A stretch of DNA of 64,000 nucleotides from Vitis vinifera (Eukaryota > Streptophyta > Magnoliopsida > Vitales > Vitaceae): assembly GCF_030704535.1 (NCBI RefSeq), contig NC_081812.1, positions 21,613,501-21,677,500 on the forward strand. The letters are read 5' to 3'. Of the stretch, positions 35,200 through 46,200 are shown one piece after another; the stretch's first letter is position 1; each line of letters begins with the position of its first letter. The notes under the pieces were generated by a model. It worked only from the letters and a program-made list of their open reading frames with translations, ran no database searches and was not told the DNA's origin. Both the position numbers and the translations under genes were made by a program.

Positions 35200-38100
35200 C
35201 ATCCTTGTTTCTCATTGTGATTGAAAAAATAAAATATAATAAATTAACAATTAGAAAAACTTAATTTATTTAAGGATACTAATGATGCTTGATGTTAATT
35301 AACCAGTCCATTGAGGTTCATGGGTCATTCAAGTAGAGAAGAAATGCTAGGTGCTCTTTTTGGTAGCATGCGGCTCCAATTTTAATTTTATTTGTTCTTC
35401 TTAAAACTTAAATTTTTTAAAAAACTTTTAAAAATAGTTTGTAATGACATGTTATCACTTTTCACTCTTAATATTTAATAATTAAAAATATTTTTTTTTA
35501 TTATGATATTGGTACTTTTAGTTTTAAATGTTTGAAAATATGAATAAGTCTTTTAAAAAAATTTAAAATAAAATTTCAGGTAATGAATTTTAATTTTTTT
35601 TCAAATAGTATAAGTATTTAAAACGTTTTATTAACTTAATTTTTTATAAATAAAAAAACAAAAAAATGATGAGGCTTTTAAAACAAGGATTCTTAAAAAC
35701 GCGCTTAAAAATATAGATTTAAAAAAAAAATTATTATCATGAGTTTAAAAATATAATATATGGTCCTACTTTTATGTGAATTTTACTTTTAAAATTTTAA
35801 TTTATAAATTAAAAATAAAAATACAATCAATAAATATTTTAAATATTTATAAAAATATAAATATAATATAAAATTAATTCTGATTTTTAAAAAATAATAA
35901 AAACAAAATACATTCAAGATTTCAAATGATGATTTATTTGTCTAAATTAAGTTAATGTTTGTTTTTTTATTGAATAAAAAAATAAAAATATTTAATATTT
36001 TTATTAAATTAAAAATAGTATGTTAACAACATTAAGTTACTTATAACTTAATAGAAAAAATTAAATATTTTTATTTTTTTATTCAAATTAATAAAAATTA
36101 AAAATAAAAACACCAACTGGATTTTTTTTTTAAATTTAACTTTTGCAATTCAACGTAAAGGGCAATAAAAGGAAATAATAAAAATCCACTTCGCAATTAT
36201 AAAGTTTTTCTGGAAGAATCCGTACAGAAACGCTGCGTTTTGCTTTGGCACCGCGTTAGCAGTTTAGCACTTAGCACGGCTTGTTTGGCCCCATGTTTTC
36301 CACAAGAATCTTCAGATAAGATATGATTTCTGATTTGAATATCTCTCCCTTGTCACGCTTTGTTTGGTTGTCGCCGAGGAAAACTGTGGAAAATTGAAGG
36401 ACTAAGAAAGAAAATTAGGAATTTAGGTTTAATATCGTTTTCGTTCCCAAAAGAAAACCAACATTAAATCATTTAGATGCTTCAATTGTCCAAACTGGTT
36501 CTTTCGGCGAAGTTGAGTGTGCAACACGGTATCACAAGTGATAAAGAACTTTGCTTCTTCCAAATTCAAATTTAAATTGGTTTTCTTTTGTTTAAATACA
36601 TTTTCTCGGTGATCAAACATGCTAGTATGTCATTGTAGTCTATAGAATTGTATTTTAATGATGAACAAATATCAGGGAAGGGGTTTTTCAATCCATCGGT
36701 TCTGGAATATGTTTGATTTTTAGAAAATTTGAGAAAAAAATATAAATAAAAGAAAATAGAGATAAAATATATATATATATTTAAAATTAATAATTTATTT
36801 TAAATTTTTATATAAAAATACATAAATTTTTTATTAATTTTAATTATATTTGATTTTTTATATTTTTATAATATAATCATCATTTGTAATTTATTTTTTT
36901 TCTTTTCACTACACTTTTATAAGAACCAAATATAACACAAATAATTTTTGTTCTAAAATAAAATACGAAAAATATAATTTAAATCATTCAATTACCTTGT
37001 TTGTTAATACTTGCTTGATGCATTCCCCAATTTTTTGTTTTTAAAAATAAAATTAGTAGTGAATTGTGTTTAAAATATGAGAATTCCCACATAAAAAAAA
37101 AATATAAAAACAAGATTGTTAAAGTTATTTATAATATGATAGCTTTTTTTATCTTTTCCAATTTTTTAATTTCAAATTGATTTTCTTTACAATCAAACAC
37201 ACCACGATGTATTGTGAGTCTAATAATTTTAATCATGTTTAACTTTAAGAATACAATAAGAATAAAATATTAAACAAAAGTAATATTGTCGTGTTTGATG
37301 GAAAAAAACCATAATTAAAATTAATTCAAAATATATATATTTTGAATCATTTAATCTTTTATGAATAATAAAAATATATATTTTTTGATAATTTTCTTTT
37401 TTAAATTATGAAAAATGAAAATATAATGAGAACTGTTGTTTTATATTTGGATTTTTCAAATATAATTTTGTTCCTAAAAATTATTTTTGAAAACATTATA
37501 AAGAGGAACTTAGGATCTGTCTATTGTTATGAAATTGAGTGATTGATGTTCATGTTGGCTTCTTAAGTAAACCGTGAGTAGAAAAAGGCCAAACAATTTG
37601 GAATTTGGATTGGAAATATAAGGTGGGAAGGTTGTGAGTCTTGTGACGGTAACTTTCTTTCCTTCCAAGCAAACAGACACAGGCTGAGTTGACCACCCCT
37701 TACATGTAATTCCGCACGGCAAGCAGTCAAAGGCTCGAAATCATGCGAGATCTCAGTTGAAGAGATGGGTATGTTACTCTATCTCTCCTGATGTTATTAT
37801 GATTGTTTGTCCTTGTTTCCCTCTTTTATTTTCCATTTACCTTGTGGGGAAAACCAGACAAATACTAAAGAAATGTATGGGTTTGTTTGAAGACTGCTCT
37901 CTAACTTATAGCTTACGGGCGGGTTGGGTACGGCCCCCTCGTTCATTCAAAATAATTACCCGTGCCCATCTCCACCTTGTCTTATAATTTTTTTTAATTA
38001 TATTCAAATAAATATATTTTATAAATAATAAAAATTTTATAATTTTTTATAAATATTTGATTTAATTTCTAAATCGTGAATCTAAACGTTCCATGTTTTT

Positions 38101-38520
38101 TATTATAAAGTATTATTTATTATTTCAAGTATTTATGTATAAGTTTTAAAAACATAATGATATTTTTGTCTAAATAAAACCAAAAAAATGGTAAAATGTT
38201 AAATTTCAAAATTTGGTTTTCAAATATTTTTTTAATCAATTAACCTACTTTTTTATAACTTATTTTATTGATGAGTATTTTATTATTATTATTATTATCT
38301 ATACATTAAAAAAGAAAAATAAAAATCAACTTAAATTAATTTTATATATAATCAGAATGATTGAGACATGATAAGGTAATATTTGAACAAAAAACAAAAA
38401 AACTTAAACCCGTTTATTTAAATTTCAAACTCATCCCATTAGGGGGTGGGGTAGGGGAAAAAACTCGTCTCATTGTTATCTCCACTTACGTTAAAAATAT
38501 CAATTAAAAAATAAAATTTT
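35200..38520. other. Intergenic, AT-rich, gene-free
   Basis: Long A/T-dominated stretch. About 36700-36940 looks like a worn member of the GGTTCC-type MITE family (ATATGTTTGATTTTTAG at one end, AAGAACCAAATATAAC at the other). A more balanced segment at 36180-36420 and another at 37500-37990 have no recognisable coding content. Confidence 0.35.
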
Positions 38521-38529
38521 AATACAAGT

Positions 38530-38974
38530 AGAAATAATCGCAGGAAATCCTTTGATAACACGGATTCCTATTTCTCAATGATATCCCATGACCAAAACAA
38601 TTGGCTGAATCCCGTGAAACCATTTCATAGAAGTTCATTGATATCTTCTTTTTATAAAGCAAATCGACTTCGATGCTTAAATAATCCGCATTACTTCTGC
38701 TTCTATTGCAACAAAAGATTCCCTTTTTATGTGGAAAAAGCCTATATCAATAATTCTGATTTTACATATGGACAATTCCTCAATATTTTGTTCATTCGCA
38801 AGAAAATATTTTATTTGTGCGGTGGTAAAAAAAACATGCTTTTTTGGAGAGAGATATTATTTCATCAATAGAGTCACAGGTATCTAACATATTCATACCT
38901 AACGATTTTCCACAAAGTGGTGACGAAACGTATAACTTGTACAAATTTTTCCATTTTCCAATTCGATCCAATTC
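38530..38974 (+). pseudogene. ycf2: Nuclear copy of plastid ycf2 (NUPT fragment)
   Basis: Translated frames give [20 protein letters not shown], then [46 protein letters not shown] and, after a frameshift at the A8 run near 38826-38834, SQVSNIF and [17 protein letters not shown]. This is the plastid-encoded Ycf2 ATPase-like protein (component of the 2-MD AAA-ATPase import motor), about 145 of over 2200 codons. It lies alone in AT-rich nuclear DNA with no other plastid genes, contains a frameshift and substitutions, and similarity stops abruptly at a TA microsatellite. It is a non-functional plastid-to-nucleus transfer. Confidence 0.85.
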
Positions 38975-38999
38975 ATTATATATATATATATATATATAA
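38975..38999. repeat. TA dinucleotide microsatellite
   Basis: About 11-12 TA units directly at the right edge of the ycf2 fragment; it may mark the integration junction. Confidence 0.8.
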
Positions 39000-40370
39000 T
39001 TTTATTTTCTTATAGCTTGAAGAGTATATAGCATTTACTTATAGCCCTCTACAGTACAATTTAGTCATTTCACATAATCAGAAGATTCAGCACGCCGTCC
39101 CATCTTTCTAGAAAATGACCACATTATACTCTCATGCATTCACAACAAAACAAAGACAAGGAAAGAAATGGCAACATCTTCAACCCCAAGTCCCATACAC
39201 AGAATAAGTTACTCCATGACCAGTCTAAAATGAAAACTTACTCTTAGAATTTCTCGACCAATTAGAAGAATATGGTTGCAACATCGTTTTTATATTGTTA
39301 TTGTTGGGTGAAAGATAATTATCAAAAGTCAAAATAGTTGTTATATAATTTTTATTTTTTTAAAATCATCACTTATTTGGTAAGTAAGTGATAAGAATTA
39401 CGAGAGTCCAATTTTGTTCGTTTGGAAAGAAATTAAAAAAAGAAAAAAAAAAAGAAAGGAAGAAAAAGGTAAGACAACGGTAGGCTTTACATGAGGCATA
39501 TTATTTATAAAAAGGGGGGGAGGGAGGGGGGTATTTTGGTCATTTCATGTAAACGAACGAACAAATTAGAAAAATTAAAAATAAAAATTGAAAGTCCATC
39601 CATCAAACTCCCATTACATCCATCAAATTTTGTCATATATATAAAATTTTGAATCCATCAAACTCCCTTTACATTCATCAAATTTTGTTATATATAAAAT
39701 CCCTAAAATACATTTTTCATTGATTTCCATCATTTTTATACAAAATTTTAAAATATTGAAATGAAAAAAGAAAAAAGAAAAAGGTGGGGGCTTGAGAAAT
39801 TAGTTATGATGTTAAATTAGGTGTCATAATGGGTCATTTTTTATAGTTAGTCTTGAAAAATGAAATGACAAGGAAGAAAATAGAGAGAAAATGAGAGTAG
39901 TCAACCAAATGTTGGCATCAGTCACTATTGACAGCTTGACCCAACAAAATGAGATGATAGAAGAAAAAAAAATAGAGAGAACCGATGGTAGAGTTTGTGA
40001 TATTTGAAGGTTAAAAGAATGTGACAATTTGATTCATTCATATAAATTTTATTTAAAAAGCAAAAGAAAAAAAAAATTGATGGATGTCTAAAGTATCAAT
40101 CCAAACACACCATATGCTATTTACTTCATATATTTTATATGATCTTCCTTTCCAATACATATATTAAATTAATTTTAAGTATGTGATAGAATTTTTTTTT
40201 AAGGTAAAAACATTTTAAAACGTGGTTGGTTTGGTAGGAAAAACGAAATAAAAATTTAAAAATAAATTGTAGGACATTTAAAAATGGTTCAAATTTATTA
40301 AAATATCTTTAAAGATGTTGTTAAATAAGGGTTTTTTTTTTTTGAGAAAAAAAATGAGTTTTGATTTCCT
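39000..40370. other. Intergenic, no gene
   Basis: Includes a two-copy repeat of about 57 bp at 39598-39710 (CCATCAAACTCCC followed by CATCAAATTTTGT and TATATA), a G-rich run at 39511-39531 and A-rich tracts. The minus-strand frame at 39824-40027 has no recognisable domain. Confidence 0.35.
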
Positions 40371-40377
40371 ATTATGC

Positions 40378-40920
40378 AAATATATGGAAAAAAAACCCCA
40401 ATTTTTTTGAATTATTATTATCTTCATATATTTAAAAATAATTTAAAATACGTACATTTTTTAATGAGTCATATAATTATTCTATAAAATTCATCTTTTA
40501 CTTGTTATGTTATCAACAACAATTGACAAATAGACTCCTTCATGTAAATGTTTTCCTTCATTTTAGATATGTTATTTATTATTATTATTATCATTTGAGA
40601 TTTTTTTTCCTTAGAAACAAACACTTCCAAGGAAAAGTTGAGAAAAAACAAGCATAAATATAAGATAATTTGAAGAGTGTGGATATTAGATACTAGTGAA
40701 CATGCTCAAATACTAACAATAATAATAATAAATATATAAAAAATGAAACAAAATATTTACATGAAATAGTTCTATAGTATTTTAATGACATGATAAATAA
40801 AAGAGACATTTTAGTAAATAATTATATAACTCATTAAAAAAATGTATGTATTTTAAATTATTTAAAAAATAAATAAAGATAATAATTATTTAAAAATTTT
40901 GAATTATTTTCCATATATTT
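40378..40920. mobile_element. Foldback/long-TIR MITE (about 540 bp)
   Basis: The left arm (40378-40600) and right arm (40704-40920) are inverted copies about 220 bp long around a loop of about 100 bp. Examples: ACATTTTTTAATGAGTCATA at the left against TATAACTCATTAAAAAAATG at the right; the outer AAATATATGG against CCATATATTT; the inner TATTATTATTATCATTTGAG against GCTCAAATACTAAC and the ATAATAATAATA run. There is no coding capacity. The target duplication is not resolved. Confidence 0.7.
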
Positions 40921-42900
40921 TTAACCAATGATTGATTAAATCAAATGAAAGAAGGAATTCTGTTTTTATAATTTCGAATATTTTCTTAATTTATACTTAG
41001 TAATTAGTCTTGAGACCCTTATGATTTTGACCCTTTTTTTATGTTAAGGAGAGTTGTTAAACAAGCGCATCTTATTTCCCTCTGTATTCAACTTAAAAAT
41101 AAATAAAATAAAGTTTACATGTAAAATGACGAACTTACCCTTTTATTTTACCTCCACACGCCCACCGGACCCTAATCCAATTCTTCTTCCTTTGCTCTCA
41201 TTTTCTTCCTCCCCCAATTTTTCTTTCCTTTCTCTTCATCTTCATCCTTCAACATCTTTCGTTGTCAATTTTTTTTTTTAACATTTAAATTTAATTAAAA
41301 TTTTAAAAATGGGCAAACCAATTGGCAAAATTTAATTTTCATTTTAAATTTTTAGTTCAATATTAATTTTTTAAAATAAATTTAGTATAGGATAGGCTCT
41401 AATACAAATTAATGAACAATATTTTTATATTTAATTTTTTAATTATATAAATTTAATAACCATTTATGAAATTGTTGTAAAGAAGATTATAAATATTTTA
41501 ATTTAAATTTTATTTTATTTTATTTATATATATCTAACATTTTTATATGATATAATCAATTCATAATATAAGATTAATATAAGGATTATGCAAAAAATAA
41601 TATTAAAATAAAAATATTTTATCTCTTTATATATGGATATTATGTTAATTAAATTAATTTTCATTCCATTTATTGATATGACATTTTGATTCTAATTTTT
41701 TCCTTGTAACCTCTTTCTTTCCTATTTTCAATATTTTTTCTTTTGTTCCCCCTCCTGAACACGTCATTATAATGATCAAAATTATAAAAAATATAACCTT
41801 TTGTGGTCCAATCACAATGCCCCATCTGGTGCAGAACGGCTTTAGAGATTTCCAAAACACGTGGCAGTCCATTATTGGGCTCTCGAAACCTTCCCTAAGC
41901 TACCTGTCCCACTGGAGCACTCCCCCCTCTGATTTGCTAGCATGCGCCTTTTAATTATTTTTAAGAATAATTTTATATTAAGAATTCAAATATAGAATTT
42001 TAATTATCTTTTATAGTATTTTATAATGAATTATTTGAAAGCGCTTCAAATTTATTAAAAAAAAAAAATCACTCTATTTTTCAAACAAAGGTTTAAAAAC
42101 TATTTCAATCAAAATATTTTCTAAATTAGAAATCATTTTTTATTCCAAAAAAGAGAAGACAACGTGCACGTTAGCGTCAGGGGGACCATGGGCCGCGCAC
42201 ATTAGACTCCGCCACCAGGCTCCAAAAAGAAAACGAACTGTACTTGCTGTGTCCACAGTGGCAAGAGACACATTTTTTCACCACATGAGGCCATTTTGGT
42301 CATTTGAAAAAGACAGCATTCTTTAGGTACCAAAATGCCCCTCACTTCGCCACGTGTCCAAACTCGCTTTGCACGCCGAGAATTTACCCCACTAATCTCA
42401 CCAATGGTTTCACCCCACCTCTGATTTTTCACTTTCTATTTCCAAATATAAATTCTTGCATTTTTTTTTTAATAAAGTCAATTTCGTTATTTTGTGTTTA
42501 TATAATATTAAATATAATGATAATATTCCTAAATTAATACATAATTTTGAATAATTATACTTTCCACCCCTTATAAAAACTAAATTTTATTAAATGCAAT
42601 TATTATTACATAAAAATATATTAAAATTTATTTTTATTTTTCACTTTCCTCCTGAACAATCACTTTACACTGCTTCAAAAGAGTTTGTTTATTAATTTAT
42701 TTTTTTAATAATATTTGGATGAAAAAAAAATTATAGTTTTTCAACGTTAAATTCGTTTTTGGAGACATAATTACTTCTTAGAAAAGCTAATATATATGTA
42801 TATATAATTTATAAAAATGTGTGGGTAATATTTATTGTAATTTTTGTTATAAATAAAAATGAAAAAATAGAAGGAATGTAACAGTGGGTTCAGCTTTTAA
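40921..42900. other. Intergenic and upstream region of the NST1-like gene
   Basis: Mostly AT-rich. Less AT-biased patches at 41790-41945 and 42160-42430 carry G-boxes (CACGTG at 41858-41863 and 42351-42356) and may include distal regulatory sequence for the gene at 43268. No coding segment is seen. Confidence 0.35.
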
Positions 42901-42931
42901 CCGTGCAACCTCTGTGTGTGGCCTGGTTTGC

Positions 42932-42975
42932 TATAAAGCCTCAACAAATCTCTCTCTCTAGCTTTCTCTCTCTAA
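42932..42975 (+). promoter_or_regulatory. Candidate TATA box and CT patch of the NST1-like gene
   Basis: TATAAA at 42932-42937 is followed by a CT-repeat patch (42950-42975) and a 5' UTR-like, less AT-rich segment up to the ATG at 43268. This is the usual order in plant core promoters with a Y patch. Confidence 0.5.
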
Positions 42976-43237
42976 AAATACACAGCACCAAATCTCATCG
43001 CGGAAAACCCCTACGTCCTCATTCTCTCCTTTCCAATTCTTTCAATCATCGCCGATCCTCATCCTCAGCCGTCCGATTTCAATCACACGGCAATCGGACC
43101 CACTCATACCAATCCATCACGATCTGAAAGGCTGAATCCGGTACACACCGAACCAGATTTCGAATTTCCACCGTCAAATCCATCGGCATCGATCCCTACC
43201 TTACACGGCGGTAACGGCGTCGAAATTGGAACGTCAA

Positions 43238-43265
43238 ATGGAGGATTGAATCCATGAGAATCTAA
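43238..43265 (+). promoter_or_regulatory. Two minimal upstream ORFs before the NST1-like start
   Basis: ATG GAG GAT TGA (43238-43249) and ATG AGA ATC TAA (43254-43265) are three-codon uORFs; the second ends two bases before the main ATG at 43268. Such short frames so close to the start could affect initiation by reinitiation or leaky scanning. It is equally possible that translation ignores them. Confidence 0.4.
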
Positions 43266-43267
43266 CG

Positions 43268-46200
43268 ATGCCGGGACTAGCGCAGAGGAACAGCAATGAT
43301 CATCACCATCATCAACATAATCAATTTAGTAATGCGCAATCGACGGTGTACAATGGCTTCTGGTCGAAGCATCGGGACGATATCAGTTTCAATCAGCTCC
43401 AGAAGGTATGGTTATTGGACTAATTTGAATCGCTTTGTATCGTTTTGTTGATTTTATATTGGTTTTTGTGCGAATTTTGATGGTTGCTTTGGTTTTGAAT
43501 TGGATCTCACAGCTCAAACAATTCAATTTAAGGTGTTTTAGGGTTTTAGGGTTGCGCCTAGTTTGCTGGATGTCTTGTTTTGATTGGATAGCGAGTGTTT
43601 GATTTATCAGATCCAGTTTTCATTGGTATCTGCGCCTTGTAGTTCAACTTTTTATTTTTTATGTATTCATATATATGTGGTTTACTATAGAGAATAAAAA
43701 GCTTTCAATCTTGTATTTTAAGATTTGTAGATATTTGAATGTTTATATATAAAGCGGAATTGTGTTTTTCGTGCTGTCCTACCAGATGCTGTTTGGTTGC
43801 TAAGAAAATTTTACAAAAGGAAAAGAAATAAAAATTCTAGGTGTTGGATTTTACGTGGATTGGACCAAGCAAACAAAAAATTTCGTTGCCTAGCCTATTT
43901 TAGTTATCTGATTTGGTTCAAATGAATTTTTTGGTTTTTGGAAACGAAACAGCTTTAGAAACTAAGGTTACAAATTTTATTCCGACCAAAATGCACACAT
44001 TAAAAGGAAATGCGTTTGAATCTTAATCTGTTTACCTTTTCTAGTCAGGATTTAGAGAAGGCCTTACTTCTTTGTGTGAGTTAATGGATAGAAGTGGCAA
44101 ATTTCTTGTGATGATTTCTGACATGCATTCAGGCTATGGGCTAGGCAGGAGAGAGACTAATTAGTAGTTACTAACCAAGTGTTTTTGTCCTTGTGATGTA
44201 GTTCTGGAGTGAGCTGTCACCCCAAGCTCGGCAAGAGCTTCTGAGAATTGATAAGCAAACTCTATTCGAGCAAGCTCGTAAGAACATGTACTGCTCTAGA
44301 TGCAATGGGCTATTGCTCGAAGGTTTTCTGCAGATTGTCATGTATGGAAAGTCTTTGCAGCAGGAGGGAGCAGGTGGGCAACTTCCTAACCACAGATCAG
44401 GAGCATTAAAGATTCAAAATGATGGTGTATTGAGTACTACTAATGGGTGCCAAGATGAAGCTCAAGATCCATCAGTTCACCCTTGGGGAGGCCTGACCAC
44501 AACTCGGGATGGAGCATTGACACTCTTGGACTCTTTTCTGTTTTCACACTCTCTCAAGGGACTCCAAAATGTAAGTACCATTGTAGTTTTTTTATCATTC
44601 ATTTGATTCTTATTGCATGGTTTTATTTTCATCTGGCATTTTCAGGCGCTCACCTTTCACTTGAATCAGGTATTTGACAGTGCACGTGGAAGGGAACGGG
44701 AACGTGAATTGCTTTATCCTGATGCCTGTGGTGGGGGAGGTCGGGGTTGGATAAGCCAAGGAATGGCGGGTTATGGCAGAGGTCATGGAACAAGGGAGAC
44801 ATGTGCGCTGCATACTGCCAGACTTTCTTGCGACACATTAGTGGATTTTTGGTCAGCGCTCGGAGAAGAGACTAGGCAGTCTCTTCTCAGGATGAAGGAA
44901 GAGGATTTTATTGAGCGGCTAATGTACAGGTGTGTGTTTAGCCATCCGTTTATCTCTTATAGCAAGTAGTTCAAAGTCAGTGGATAAAGGCAGATGGGAA
45001 AAGATGGATAGTTGTAGGCTGCTGTTATTTGCACTGATATGATATTTGTTAGAATGGAAGGTGCTCATCCTGATAACAGCAACCAAAGAAAGGCAACTGC
45101 TTCTTTTGACAATATGAAAGATATCCCTTTTCCATTTGTGTGTCTATAGAGGATTTAGATAGTCTTGAGGTTGATGTTTGAGAACTGAAGGTGTGTAGTT
45201 TATATGCTCTGCAAAGTCAAACTATATGTTGACCTTTTGATGTTCTTAGTTGTAAGCGTGCAGTTAAATTGAGAAAATAACAATCTATCTGATGGACAAC
45301 ATCAAAACAAAGACTTTGGATTGGTATCAGATTGCCTATCTAAGATTGGATCAAAGGAATGGGGGGTCATTTGTTCTTGGTTTAGGAGATGATAAAAGGT
45401 TGTCAAACACCGCATTGTGATGGTATGTGATACCTTTTAATGGGAACTGATGAACTTTGATCAAAACTATAAATTATATACAAGCTACATTGAAGGGGCA
45501 TTCCAACATCTTGGGCGTTCCAAACATCTTTCTATGAAAGCAGTCTTATTTGCAAGTCAGATTTGTGATCCCTGCTCCTGGGCTTCTAGCTAGACTGTTG
45601 TTCAAAATGTTGGAAAAGGTTCTGGAGCTCGGTGTTCCTAGGGGCAACCATGAGCTGTACTTCACATTGGATAATCTTCGAGATTAGAAAATCTCCTAAC
45701 TATAAATTAAATACTTCTTTGAAAAGAGGAAATCACATGAGCTCGTCAGTTAGAAGCATAATGCCCTGACTTAATTAGGATAACCATTTATGACATATCA
45801 AAACACCCAGGTAATCCTTTTTCTCGCTAGAAGACTGAAAATATCCTTATCGCTGGTGTTCCTAGAGGACAGTTACTTACTGAAGTCAAGTTTAACCATA
45901 CCATGCTTTATTCAAGAAGACTGGTAAGATAGACATCTAGCCTTTTTTCGCAGGTGGGCTCAAGTGTGTAGAACAACCTTGACACTGTCAGTGCTTGAGG
46001 AGGTTTATTTCTTTTTATAAAAAACATTTCTGTTCTGTTCCCCCAGGCTGTGGGATTGCATGAACATCCATTTCCTTGTAATTCAGCATTGTGTGTTTTA
46101 TTCTAAGGCGTCCTTGGGAAAAATCCAATGGATAAAGGGTGATTGAGTGGCACTCCCTGTCCTTCATGGAAAACAAGAAAAAGTAGAGAGTCAGTGGTGT

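Noticed and set aside
38578-38871. An independent 97-residue gene
   Set aside because: The residues match an internal part of plastid Ycf2, the open frame ends only because of a frameshift, and flanking ycf2 similarity continues in another frame.
42903-43127. A possible upstream protein in the NST1-like leader
   Set aside because: It lies in a CT-rich 5' UTR, has low-complexity Ser composition and no in-frame ATG at its start.
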